NCBI RefSeq assembly: GCF_014851585.1
Contig: NZ_JACVAB010000005.1
Coordinates: forward strand, 62,001 to 126,000
DNA: 64,000 nucleotides
Direction of reading: 5' to 3'
Origin: Agrobacterium sp. AGB01
GTDB lineage: Bacteria; Pseudomonadota; Alphaproteobacteria; Rhizobiales; Rhizobiaceae
Shown here: in pieces, positions 44,345-52,359 of the stretch
How the letters are laid out: each line of letters opens with the position of its first letter
Numbering within the stretch: the stretch's first letter is position 1
Program-made: the position numbers and the translations under genes
The notes under the pieces: model-generated
Told to the model about the DNA's origin: nothing
The model's input: only the letters and a program-made list of their open reading frames with translations
Databases searched by the model: none

Positions 44345-45550
44345 ATGCATGACAGACGTCCGATAAGGGCCAAAAGCGGGACCAACCAAGAAGGCACCAG
44401 TTCGCATAACAGACGGGTGATGATTGATGCGTTGCGCGTCAATGGCGCGCTCTCACGGGCCGATCTTGCCCGTGCCACCAGACTGACGAAACAGACCGTA
44501 TCCAACATCATCGATGAACTAGAGCGCGATGGGCTTGTGGCCGCGCATGAGGTGATCCGAAAGGGCAGGGGGCAGCCTTCGACCCCTTACAGTCTGGTCC
44601 CGGCAGGTGCATTCGCTATCGGCCTACAGATCGACCGGCACATCACCCGCGCGTTAGCGGTCGATCTCATGGGCACGATCCTTACCCGCGCCGAAGCGCC
44701 GCTGCCGGCGAACGGTCCACAGGGGGGCGTGAAGGTCATCCTGGATCTTGTCGAGGCCGTCAGACGGGAACTTGGTCAGATGTTCAGCCAGTCTGAGCGA
44801 CGCTTGGTCGGCCTGGGCGCCGCGATGCCGGGACCCTTCGGCACAGAAAACACGACAGACGATCCCTGGATGATGTCGGCATGGCAGACATTTCCGCTGC
44901 TGGAAATGCTGGCTGCAGGCACCGGCCTTGAAGTAGGGTTGCAGAACGATGCGGCAGCCTGTGCGCAAGCGGAGCGCATGGTAGGAGCGGCCCACGGGCT
45001 CGACCACGCCGTTTGCCTTTATCTCGGCTATGGTATCGGTGCCGGTTTGATTCTCGGTGGTGAATTATACAGCGGCGCAAATGGCAATGCTGGGGAAATT
45101 GGTATGGCTCTGTTGTCTCCGGGCGGACGTGCTGCTCCCTTGGAACATAGAGCGTCGCTGGCCGCACTCTACCAGCATCTTGAAATCGATCCGGCCGACC
45201 CCAGGGTTTACGCCAAGGTGAACGAACTCGCATCGACGGATGATCCTAGGGTCCAGCTATGGCTTGATGAAGCGGTGATGGATCTTCGCTGGAGCGTCCA
45301 TCTCATAGAAACAGTCTTCGATCCACAAACAGTGATCTTGTGCGGTGGTGCGCCCGAAGCGCTTGCCTTTCGCTTGATGGCAGCGATGGAGCCGCTGGTT
45401 CCGTCGGTTGCGCAGCGCTCCAACCGCAGCGTGCCAAGGTTTCAGCTGGGAATGACAGATCCATGGGCGGTAGCACTGGGGGCGGCGGCAGAACCCATCA
45501 GTCGCGCTTTCGATCCTCGATTTTCAGCGATTCTCAAGCAGGCAATTTGA
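44345..45550 (+). CDS. ROK-family transcriptional repressor
   Basis: 401 residues. N-terminal winged helix (RVNGALSRADLARATRLTKQTVSNIIDELERDGLV) followed by a sugar-kinase-like ROK domain with LGYGIGAGLILGGELYSGANGNAGEIGM. The usual ROK zinc-binding C-x-C cluster after the GEIGM segment is not evident. AAGGGG lies eight bases upstream of the ATG at 44345; a TTG at 44339 is less likely. Divergent from the sugar operon, so probably its repressor, released by a sugar or sugar phosphate. Confidence 0.9.
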   Translation: MHDRRPIRAKSGTNQEGTSSHNRRVMIDALRVNGALSRADLARATRLTKQTVSNIIDELERDGLVAAHEVIRKGRGQPSTPYSLVPAGAFAIGLQIDRHITRALAVDLMGTILTRAEAPLPANGPQGGVKVILDLVEAVRRELGQMFSQSERRLVGLGAAMPGPFGTENTTDDPWMMSAWQTFPLLEMLAAGTGLEVGLQNDAAACAQAERMVGAAHGLDHAVCLYLGYGIGAGLILGGELYSGANGNAGEIGMALLSPGGRAAPLEHRASLAALYQHLEIDPADPRVYAKVNELASTDDPRVQLWLDEAVMDLRWSVHLIETVFDPQTVILCGGAPEALAFRLMAAMEPLVPSVAQRSNRSVPRFQLGMTDPWAVALGAAAEPISRAFDPRFSAILKQAI

Positions 45551-45987
45551 AGCTGGTTCATGTCCGTAAAGTCGTTACAGAACTATCGCGACGGGTATTT
45601 GACGGGGGACGGTTTGTGGCGGTCGCAACTGGGCTGATTGTCAGCTTCTCTAATCGCACCGCCGTTCAGACATTGCAAAGTAAGCGGATTCTATGCGCTT
45701 TCGGCCGATGCAGTCGGCTCCGTCTCATTAATCCCTTCTCAAAGGATGAGACTGCTGATCTGCAGGTCCTGGCATGTGCGCATTGGGAAAGTGCCAGGTA
45801 AACGCAGAAGAACTGCTGTCGTGCAGTCAAAACAGCCGTTGGATAATTCGAACAAGGCGTCCATCATGTTTAATGCGGCAATGGAAAACTGCCGCACGCT
45901 ACTAATCCATAGAAATGAGACGCTCGTACCAGAGTAGGATCACTGCGCTGCCGACGGTACGTCGGCTATAGGACGCATCGCCGCGGT
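45551..45987. other. Intergenic region, no gene recognised
   Basis: Short open frames without support. A weak 7-bp inverted repeat, GTCTCAT (45722-45728)/ATGAGAC (45746-45752), may be a terminator for the ROK gene but has no T tract. Confidence 0.4.
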
Positions 45988-46506
45988 TCAGACAGTCGTT
46001 GGCTGATCATCGCCGGGTATCTTCCCATCCGGTGTCAGTTCATCGACCGCCCGTGGCAAATCCTTGCTAAGACGTGCGAGGATTTCCTCTCGCGACAGAC
46101 CGGTTTTTGCAGTCAATTCGTCTAGCACGTCCGGTCCAATCGCCTCTGCAAGTTCGTTGTCATCAATATCGTCATTTGTCCCAGGCTTTACCCAGGAATC
46201 AGCTTTTTGTCCGAAGCCGTTCTGTTGGAACGTTTTGAGTAGGTCGCTCAGGCCACCGCTCAAAATTCCCCCAGAGGTCAGGCCGCCGAGAATAGACCCG
46301 AGTCCCCCCGTCTCATTGCCTCCACCGAGCTTGCCAAGCAGATCGTCAAGGCCATTTGTCTGGCGCGATCCAGCGTCTTGACCTGTGTTTGCGCCCTCCG
46401 CCTGCGGCTTGTTCAATCCGCGCAGGAGGTCCGCAATCTTGTCCCTGTTCTGATAGCCAGCGACGGCAAGTACACCAAGCAATGCTTTCAGTTGACCACT
46501 TACCAT
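45988..46506 (-). CDS. YidB-family (DUF937-like) protein
   Basis: 172 residues. N-terminal KALLGVLAVAGYQNRDKIADLL, then a glycine-rich central part (GGLGSILGGLTSGGILSGGLSDLL) and the conserved C-terminal SWVKPGTNDDIDDNELAEAIGPDVLDELTAKTGLSREEILARLSKDLP, which is the YidB signature. GGAGGAG precedes the ATG at 46506. Function is unknown in the family; a stress-related or scaffolding role has been suggested only by context elsewhere. Confidence 0.85.
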   Translation of the reverse strand: MVSGQLKALLGVLAVAGYQNRDKIADLLRGLNKPQAEGANTGQDAGSRQTNGLDDLLGKLGGGNETGGLGSILGGLTSGGILSGGLSDLLKTFQQNGFGQKADSWVKPGTNDDIDDNELAEAIGPDVLDELTAKTGLSREEILARLSKDLPRAVDELTPDGKIPGDDQPTTV

Positions 46507-46770
46507 GTTCTTCTCCTCCGTGGGCCTCGAAAACAACGTCGCGACGCGGCCCAGTTCGCTGGACTGAAACGGTTGGTTGGCCATGAAGTTCCGCCTCCAC
46601 AGGTACAACGAACGCAGCGAACCCATGCGCGCCGCCTGCCGCACGGCGGGCCAACTTTGGCAACCTTTCTCTGTTCGGCAAAAGGAAGGGATGTAACCCT
46701 TCTCCCAGTCGCCTACCGAGCAGCACCGTGCGCAAGAAGCAGTTCGCTTTCCATGCGCAGATCAGGAGAC

Positions 46771-48126
46771 TTACCTCAGGTCTCCGATAAGCGTAGGCAC
46801 GAGTTCCGACACGGTGGGATGTATCGGTACCGACCATTGAAGAGCCGGGTACGGGGTGCGCGCGTTCATTGCATCGATAATGCCATGGATGGCCTCGTCG
46901 CCCTCTATGCCAAGGATAGCCGCCCCGAGGATTTGTCGGGTTTCGGCATCCGCGATTAGCTTCATGAAGCCCTGTGTCTCGCCTTTCTCAACGGCTCGGC
47001 CGACACGGCTCATGGGCCGTGTCGATACGAGAATTTGGCGACCCGATGCTCTTGCCTGGCGCTCCGTCATGCCTACCCGTCCAAGCGGAGGGTCGATGTA
47101 GAGGGCGTAGGCCAGAATGCGATCGCTGAGCTTCCGGTCGCCCCCGTCAAGCAAGTTGGCGGCGACGATCTCGAAGTCGTTGTAGGACGTGTGGGTAAAA
47201 GCGCCGCGGCCGTTGCAGTCCCCCAATGCCCATATGCCGCTGACATTCGTGGAGAGGCTGTTGTCTACGACAATAAAACCTTTGTCGTCGGTCTCGACAC
47301 CAGCCTCTTCAAGACCCAGATCATAGGTATTGGGTCGTCTACCTGTAGCAACAAGGACATGGCTTGCATTCATGGTCCCGCTGTTTGTCGTGACCGCGAT
47401 GTCGTCCGCAGTTTTTCTGAACGATAGCCCGGTTACCCCCGTATGAACCGCGATCCCTTCTGCCTGTAGGATGTCAGCAATGGCGGAGGAGACATCGTCG
47501 TCTTCACGTGAGGCGAGGCGGGTGCCACGCTCTAAAATGGTTACGCTTGCGCCAAAACGGCGGTACATCTGCGCGAACTCCAGCCCGATGTAGCTTCCCC
47601 CAATCACAACGAGATGACGCGGAACCTCCGCCAGATGGATGATCGATGTGCTTGTCAGGTATGGCACGTCCGCAAGCCCAGGGTAGTCGGGAATAGACGG
47701 ACGTGCACCGACGTTGATGAACACCTGCGGTGCTGTCAGGCGCGTGCCATTGACCACAACCGTATTGGGATTTTCGAACTTTGCTTGTCCGTAGATCACC
47801 GACATGCTGTCGAGACTGTCAAACCAGGTAGCAAGGCCTTTGCGGGCATCGAGCGTGACCTTTTCAGCCCGGCCTCGCACAGCCTCCATGTCTATACCGA
47901 TCTCGCCGTGGACAACGACACCATATTCGCCAGCGCGCCGCGCGACGTGTGCAGCCCGTGCGCTGGCGACCAATGTCTTGGTTGGCATGCATCCGGCGTT
48001 GACGCAGGTGCCGCCAAGATATTTGCGCTCGATCAGCGCGACCTTGCGCCCAGCCGCCGCCATTCGCGCCGCCAGAAATGGACCGGCCTGTCCTGCACCG
48101 ATGAAGATGGCGTCGAAGGAAGTCAT
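46771..48126 (-). CDS. FAD-dependent pyridine nucleotide-disulfide oxidoreductase (mercuric reductase-like)
   Basis: 451 residues. FAD-binding GAGQAGPFLAARMA, redox-active CVNAGC (Cys41/Cys46) followed by MPTK, NAD(P)-binding VVIGGSYIGLEFAQMYRRFG, second FAD motif GIWALGDCNGRGAFTHTS and dimer interface HPTVSELVPTL. It lacks the N-terminal heavy-metal domain and C-terminal cysteine pair of true MerA, so mercury reduction is unlikely. It starts inside the end of the DUF4126 gene (ATGA overlap). A fragment of a close relative lies at 27625-27774. Confidence 0.9.
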   Translation of the reverse strand: MTSFDAIFIGAGQAGPFLAARMAAAGRKVALIERKYLGGTCVNAGCMPTKTLVASARAAHVARRAGEYGVVVHGEIGIDMEAVRGRAEKVTLDARKGLATWFDSLDSMSVIYGQAKFENPNTVVVNGTRLTAPQVFINVGARPSIPDYPGLADVPYLTSTSIIHLAEVPRHLVVIGGSYIGLEFAQMYRRFGASVTILERGTRLASREDDDVSSAIADILQAEGIAVHTGVTGLSFRKTADDIAVTTNSGTMNASHVLVATGRRPNTYDLGLEEAGVETDDKGFIVVDNSLSTNVSGIWALGDCNGRGAFTHTSYNDFEIVAANLLDGGDRKLSDRILAYALYIDPPLGRVGMTERQARASGRQILVSTRPMSRVGRAVEKGETQGFMKLIADAETRQILGAAILGIEGDEAIHGIIDAMNARTPYPALQWSVPIHPTVSELVPTLIGDLR

Positions 48127-48584
48127 GACACGGCCGCTACAATCAGCAGCGCTCCTACGACGGCGACAGCGTCTTCGATCAGGGCGGCGGGCAGGTCGCG
48201 CCCGAACGAGGTGGCAAGTCTGGCGCGGACGGCTGCTCCGCCGTAGGTACCGATGGTCGCTCCGACGATCCCGGCGACCAAGCCTAAAGCGAGCAATCCA
48301 GCCGACGCACCGATTGCTGCGCCTGACAGAGCGCCTGATGCCAAGCGGGTTCCGAACTGGACCAGCACTTTGCGGGAGGGCGTGCCTGGGAGCTTGTCCG
48401 TGATCAATTCACCAAGTGCCAGAACTGTCAAAATCAAAGGTGTCCACTTGTACCCTATGAAGGCCAGAGGTGTCTGGGAAACATCGAGCCAGCCAAGGTT
48501 TGCCGCCCAAGCGATGGCAGCTGGAGCTGTCATCGCCCGTAGTCCGGCGATGACACCGATTAAAAGCGCGAGAAAAATCATCAT
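48123..48584 (-). CDS. DUF4126-family membrane protein
   Basis: 153 residues, strongly hydrophobic, about four membrane segments. The N-terminal FLALLIGVIAGLRAMTAPAAIAWAA and central KLPGTPSRKV motif fit DUF4126. AGGGG lies upstream of the ATG at 48584. The gene overlaps the oxidoreductase start, so the pair is co-translated; a membrane partner for a redox enzyme is possible. Confidence 0.8.
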   Translation of the reverse strand: MMIFLALLIGVIAGLRAMTAPAAIAWAANLGWLDVSQTPLAFIGYKWTPLILTVLALGELITDKLPGTPSRKVLVQFGTRLASGALSGAAIGASAGLLALGLVAGIVGATIGTYGGAAVRARLATSFGRDLPAALIEDAVAVVGALLIVAAVS

Positions 48585-49121
48585 GCCATTCCCCTTTTTT
48601 GATCTGGCGTGGTGCCTGTCGCCACTGCGCCATCGCGTGCAGCAAATGAGAGCCCAGCCTTCGATGAAGTCAAGCAGGTCAGTGTCACAAGACCCCTGTC
48701 TGGTAATAGATTTCCGTATCGTCCAATTATGTGCGGACGACATCATCTGGTTCCCCGATGCGAGTGCCAGCGTGCGATCGCTGATAGCATCCTCCTCTGA
48801 CGGCCTTTGACGAGATAACGTTACCTGACTGATTTTTGTTTGGCGAGTTAAGCGTCGTAAATCGATGCAAAGGGCGAAGCCTGCCGAGAATTAGTCAGAC
48901 GGAACAGTGCAGCATTCCGTAACGATCGCGGGCTGACCGTGTGCAGCCAAACAGAGGGCTGGCTGGTCCACCGGAAATCACGAGGCCTTCTCTACGGGGT
49001 GAGGAACACCGCGACGGTGTTGCCGGCGATGATGGCGACGGACTTTTTGCCTTCCAGTAGCGCTGTTATGATAGCGGTTACGCCGCTGCCACCGTTGTCG
49101 CTCCACATCGTAGCGCGGGCT
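48585..49121. other. Intergenic region, one doubtful small frame
   Basis: Contains the promoter of the DUF4126/oxidoreductase pair. A 38-codon minus-strand frame (49108-48992) encodes a hydrophobic peptide with a good-looking C-terminal half but no ribosome site; I do not call it. Nothing else recognised. Confidence 0.35.
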
Positions 49122-50156
49122 TCAATATTTGTTCTTGCGAACACTCTTGTTGCCACGTGCTCCGCTGATGACGGGTGTTCTCGCCAGATTTTCAGAGACA
49201 AGCCTGCGCCACCGATCAACGCGTTCGGCGGCCAAAGCTCCGCTTTTGACGGCCGTCTGAACTGCGCAGCCCGGCTCATGCGCATGAGTGCAATCACGAA
49301 ATCGGCAATGTGGTGCAAGCTCAACGACGTCTGCAAAAAGTGTGTCGATGCCGTCGGTGACATCACTGATGTAGAGTGTCCTGATCCCAGGGGTATCAAT
49401 CACCCAGCCACCACCGGGAATGGCATGCAGGGATCGCGCGGTCGTGGTGTGACGGCCTTGCGCATCATATTCGCGAATAGGTCCGGTTTTCTGCTTTAAG
49501 TCAGACGCTGGGCCGGTCAGCGTGTTCACCAGCGTCGATTTTCCTACCCCTGAGGATCCAACCAGAGCAATCGTTTGGCCAGCACCGCACCAGGGACTTA
49601 AAAGAGACTTTGCATCGCCGGATCGACCATTCAGCGCAACGACAGGCAGATCACGCTGCAAAGCCTCTGCTTTGGTCTGAAACAGGCCGACATCGTTGGC
49701 GGTGTCAGCTTTTGTCAGCACGATTACCGGCTTACTCCCAGCCTGGTTGGCCATGATTATGTAACGTTCCAGCCGATCACTATTGAAATCGGCATTGCAC
49801 GACGTCACAATCAGCAGCGTATCGACGTTGGCAGCAACGAGTTGTTGGCCACGTCCAACCTCTGTACGCCGCTGAAACACCGCTTTTCTATCAAGCCGAC
49901 GGACAAACATTTCTGAGTGGGGATCGGCTAAAACCCAGTCTCCGACCGCAAATTCCGCCGTATTGGCATTGGCCGGAAGCACAAGCTCGACAGGCCCCGC
50001 GACACCGATCACGTCGATGCGCGCGCGGTGAACCGATGCGACGCGCCGAGGCAAGAGGTCAGTTTCACCAGGCGTGATCTGATCTGCGAAGAAGTCTGAC
50101 CAACCAAGCGATTCCAGGGCAGTGTGAAGATGGGATTCGGTCAAATTTCTTATCAC
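49122..50156 (-). CDS. rsgA: Ribosome small-subunit-dependent GTPase A
   Basis: 344 residues. Circularly permuted GTPase that acts in late maturation of the 30S ribosomal subunit. An OB-fold N-terminus (ELVLPANANTAEFAVGDWVLAD) is followed by G4 TKAD (148-151), then G1 GSSGVGKST (200-208) and G3 DTPG (254-257), the permuted order that defines the family. The C-terminal zinc domain has Cys284, Cys289, His291 and Cys297. The start is GTG 50156 with a weak ribosome site. A basic tail ends the protein. Confidence 0.93.
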   Translation of the reverse strand: MIRNLTESHLHTALESLGWSDFFADQITPGETDLLPRRVASVHRARIDVIGVAGPVELVLPANANTAEFAVGDWVLADPHSEMFVRRLDRKAVFQRRTEVGRGQQLVAANVDTLLIVTSCNADFNSDRLERYIIMANQAGSKPVIVLTKADTANDVGLFQTKAEALQRDLPVVALNGRSGDAKSLLSPWCGAGQTIALVGSSGVGKSTLVNTLTGPASDLKQKTGPIREYDAQGRHTTTARSLHAIPGGGWVIDTPGIRTLYISDVTDGIDTLFADVVELAPHCRFRDCTHAHEPGCAVQTAVKSGALAAERVDRWRRLVSENLARTPVISGARGNKSVRKNKY

Positions 50157-50196
50157 ATTCGCTGTCGGAGTTTACAGAGGTTTGAAGGTTTCCTGC

Positions 50197-50373
50197 CTAG
50201 GTGCGCTGCTGTTCTCGCTTAGGCAAAGAGGTTGCATAAGCAGCCGCTTCGCCGGAATATGGGAATGGGTCTGACAACTGACGGTCGCCGTCGTAAACCT
50301 GGAAGGCGGGCCCGTCGATTTCGACGATTTTATATCCATTCACGTATTCAAACTTTGTCGTTTTCCAACCCAT
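50197..50373 (-). CDS. Small hypothetical protein, 58 residues
   Basis: Begins MGWKTTKFEYVNGYKIVEID and ends in a polar tail KREQQRT. GGAG lies nine bases upstream of the ATG. It has balanced amino-acid composition, with aromatic-rich beta-like strands (FEYVNGYKIVEI, PAFQVYDGD). No family recognised, but composition and ribosome site support a real gene. It lies 40 bases upstream of rsgA on the same strand and could be co-transcribed with it. Confidence 0.65.
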   Translation of the reverse strand: MGWKTTKFEYVNGYKIVEIDGPAFQVYDGDRQLSDPFPYSGEAAAYATSLPKREQQRT

Positions 50374-50719
50374 AGAATGGTCTCCAATATCGGTCCGATG
50401 TTGTTAAACTCTGAAGATGATGTTCGACCGTCATACCCATCAGCCCATGGATGTATCAGGTGTTCGCACAAAAGACGAATTGATCAGCACCACTTTGCGT
50501 ATCTTGCGAAATACACCCACACGCCGGCGCTGTCCGGGCGGGACCAAACTGCGATTGGGCCAAGGAGCTTCCGCGGCCGTGGTGGTGCCGAGCGGCGGCA
50601 GGACCGGTGGATTGTGGGTAATCCATATTTCGATCAGCGCATTTCAGACAAGCAGCGCGATATGCGCATAGCTGAGTTGCACAGTAATTGTTTTCCAAAT
50701 GGTCAAAAATCGGGCATAA

Positions 50720-50836
50720 CGACTACAACCGATGCACACGGCGATCTCCTCCCGGGATCGCAGCGTCGGTTGTTCCCCTCTGGAGGTTTTGAACCTTCAA
50801 ACTTATAGGCCGCGACTTTTGTCGACGGCCTTTTTT
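50720..50836 (+). ncRNA. Candidate structured small RNA with an anti-Shine-Dalgarno loop
   Basis: About 112 nt. First hairpin: ACAACCGATGC (50725-50735) pairs with GCGTCGGTTGT (50763-50773) over 11 bp with one G-U, and inside it GCGATC (50741-50746) pairs with GATCGC (50756-50761), leaving loop TCCTCCCGG. A second small hairpin region contains CCCCTC and GGTT/AACC pairing, and a GC-rich terminator with six T residues closes it. CTCCTCCC loops complementary to ribosome-binding sites are known in alphaproteobacterial small RNAs (AbcR/alpha-r families). The upstream promoter is weak: CATAAC at 50715-50720. The preceding stretch 50374-50719 shows no gene. Confidence 0.6.
50808..50836 (+). terminator. 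Rho-independent terminator of the candidate small RNA
   Basis: GGCCGCGAC (50808-50816) and GTCGACGGCC (50821-50830) pair with one bulge around a TTTT loop, followed by TTTTTT (50831-50836). A strong intrinsic terminator with no protein gene directly upstream. Confidence 0.85.
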
Positions 50837-51011
50837 CTTTCTCATTCCTGTCGGACGACTGTGCGTCATTACTGGTGCCGGAAAGCCAGCGTGTGCGACT
50901 GAACCAATGGTAGAGAAATGAGCATAAATTTCTTCTGTAGATTGTTGATTGATGCGTCTTGACGCGCGCTGCCAGACAATGGACTTGTTACGAAACGACT
51001 GCGGAATATCC

Positions 51012-51314
51012 ATGCCATTCTATCTTGTCACCCAGACCACTCTCATCGACGCGGATGATCCACAATCTGCGGCGCAAAACGCAATTGATTTGATCCGTTC
51101 AGGCTCCGAAGTGTTGGTTGCTGTCAAACGCGACCATACAGACATCTCTCATGTGGTTGTGGGTGCTAAGACACTACCATCAATTGTATCTGAAGAAACG
51201 ACAGTCGGTGAGCTACCGGCAGAGCACGTCTCTGAGGTTATGTCACAACCTGGCAAGCTGACGTGGGTGCACAAACTGGCCGATGCAATTTCGCTCAGAA
51301 GCTGGCGGCGTTGA
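51012..51314 (+). CDS. Small hypothetical protein, 100 residues
   Basis: Begins MPFYLVTQTTLIDADD, continues with a helix (PQSAAQNAIDLIRSG) and a beta-rich middle (EVLVAVKRDHTDISHVVVGAK). It looks like a small conserved alpha/beta protein; I cannot name the family. The start at 51012 follows GCGGAA; in-frame ATGs at 50949 and 50979 are possible. It stands alone. Confidence 0.6.
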   Translation: MPFYLVTQTTLIDADDPQSAAQNAIDLIRSGSEVLVAVKRDHTDISHVVVGAKTLPSIVSEETTVGELPAEHVSEVMSQPGKLTWVHKLADAISLRSWRR

Positions 51315-51909
51315 ACCAAATGCCATTCGGCCTCCTGATGGCAGGAAGATAATTTATCCGGAGCGCCGGTGGGACGGGCAATCAAATTGTCTTTTGTCAG
51401 CTTCCGTATTGCAAAAACTCACAAACCGCTATCGGCGCGATTTATGGCGATTCCTGCGTCAGCTTACCGATCAGTAAGAAAAAGGTCGATGAGAACCTTT
51501 TTCCTATCCCACGTTCGAAGGCGCTTGGCGATCGGACCACGACCGGTATGGTTGAATTTCCAGCGCACACGCAGACATTAATGGTCCCTTCATTCTGGCT
51601 GAATGCAGCCCGTTGTGGCAATCCCCATCGATCCCATCTCGCATGAAACCAGGAGGCCTGAACTCTGACTTCTAGAGTCTGAAACGGGGACTACGCGGGA
51701 GAGAGGCCCGCTCAGCGTGATGCCATCACGCGTAAGTCGTTGTCGCCTCGCCACGTTTCGCCAATGCCGATCCGCAAAATGCAAGCCTAGGCTGCAATCC
51801 AAGCCATCATAACATTTAAGTATAATGCGATGACGCAATTTGATTTGATGTTATGCGCTCATAGTGATCTTCTGCAGACGAACGCGGCGAAGATCGCAAG
51901 GGGATACAT
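51315..51909. other. Intergenic region upstream of tctBAC
   Basis: No gene. It holds the hairpin above, the near-palindrome CGTGATG-C-CATCACG (51716-51730), and a probable tct promoter: a consensus TATAAT at 51821-51826 without a good -35. A 7-bp inverted repeat, ATAACAT (51809-51815)/ATGTTAT (51848-51854), flanks that -10 and is a candidate site for an activator or repressor. Confidence 0.45.
51478..51503. terminator. Bidirectional terminator-like hairpin
   Basis: GAAAAAGGT (51478-51486) and ACCTTTTTC (51495-51503) form a 9-bp stem with an 8-nt loop; the A and T runs are part of the stem. It could terminate either strand weakly. Confidence 0.4.
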
Positions 51910-52359
51910 ATGAAGTTATCTGATTCCGACAGAGCAGCAGGCCTGCTCTACCTTATTCTTGCCGTCTGTTTTGTCGTCCCGGCAATCGGGTATGGCTTTG
52001 GAAGCGTGCGCCGCCTAGGCGCCGGCGTATTTCCGCTGGTGGTAGGTCTGCTTCTCGCGCTTGTGGGCCTGCTACTCGTTATCAGGTCGTTATGCGGCCA
52101 CAAGGGGGCTGCGATTGCAGAGATGAACCTGCGTACGCCAGCATATATTGTTGCAGCGTTGGTTTTTGCTGCTGCAACTTTACGGGTTGGAGGCATAGCG
52201 GTTGCTGTGCCAGGCGCCGTTTTGATTTCCAGCCGTGCCTCGCGTGATTTTCCCATATCGCACGCTCTTGGACTGGCTGCGCTTTTGACGGTGTTCGTCT
52301 GGCTTGTCTTTGTCGTCGGCTTCAGCGTGCGCCTCCCGTTTCTGGCAGGAGTTTTGTAA
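51910..52359 (+). CDS. tctB: Tripartite tricarboxylate transporter small membrane subunit TctB
   Basis: 149 residues with four hydrophobic segments (GLLYLILAVCFVVPAIGYGFG, FPLVVGLLLALVGLLLVI, YIVAALVFAAATL, LAALLTVFVWLVFVVG), the TctB layout. AAGGGG precedes the ATG. Its stop overlaps the tctA start by one base (TAATG). Works with TctA in the inner membrane. Confidence 0.88.
   Translation: MKLSDSDRAAGLLYLILAVCFVVPAIGYGFGSVRRLGAGVFPLVVGLLLALVGLLLVIRSLCGHKGAAIAEMNLRTPAYIVAALVFAAATLRVGGIAVAVPGAVLISSRASRDFPISHALGLAALLTVFVWLVFVVGFSVRLPFLAGVL

Noticed and set aside
46771-48126. Annotation as mercuric reductase (merA) and part of a mer operon
   Set aside because: No heavy-metal-binding N-terminus, no C-terminal cysteine pair and no merR/T/P neighbours; only the generic disulfide oxidoreductase core is supported.
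50377-50808. Plus-strand open frame upstream of the small-RNA terminator
   Set aside because: No ribosome site or family motif. It overlaps the RNA stems, which explain the sequence better.
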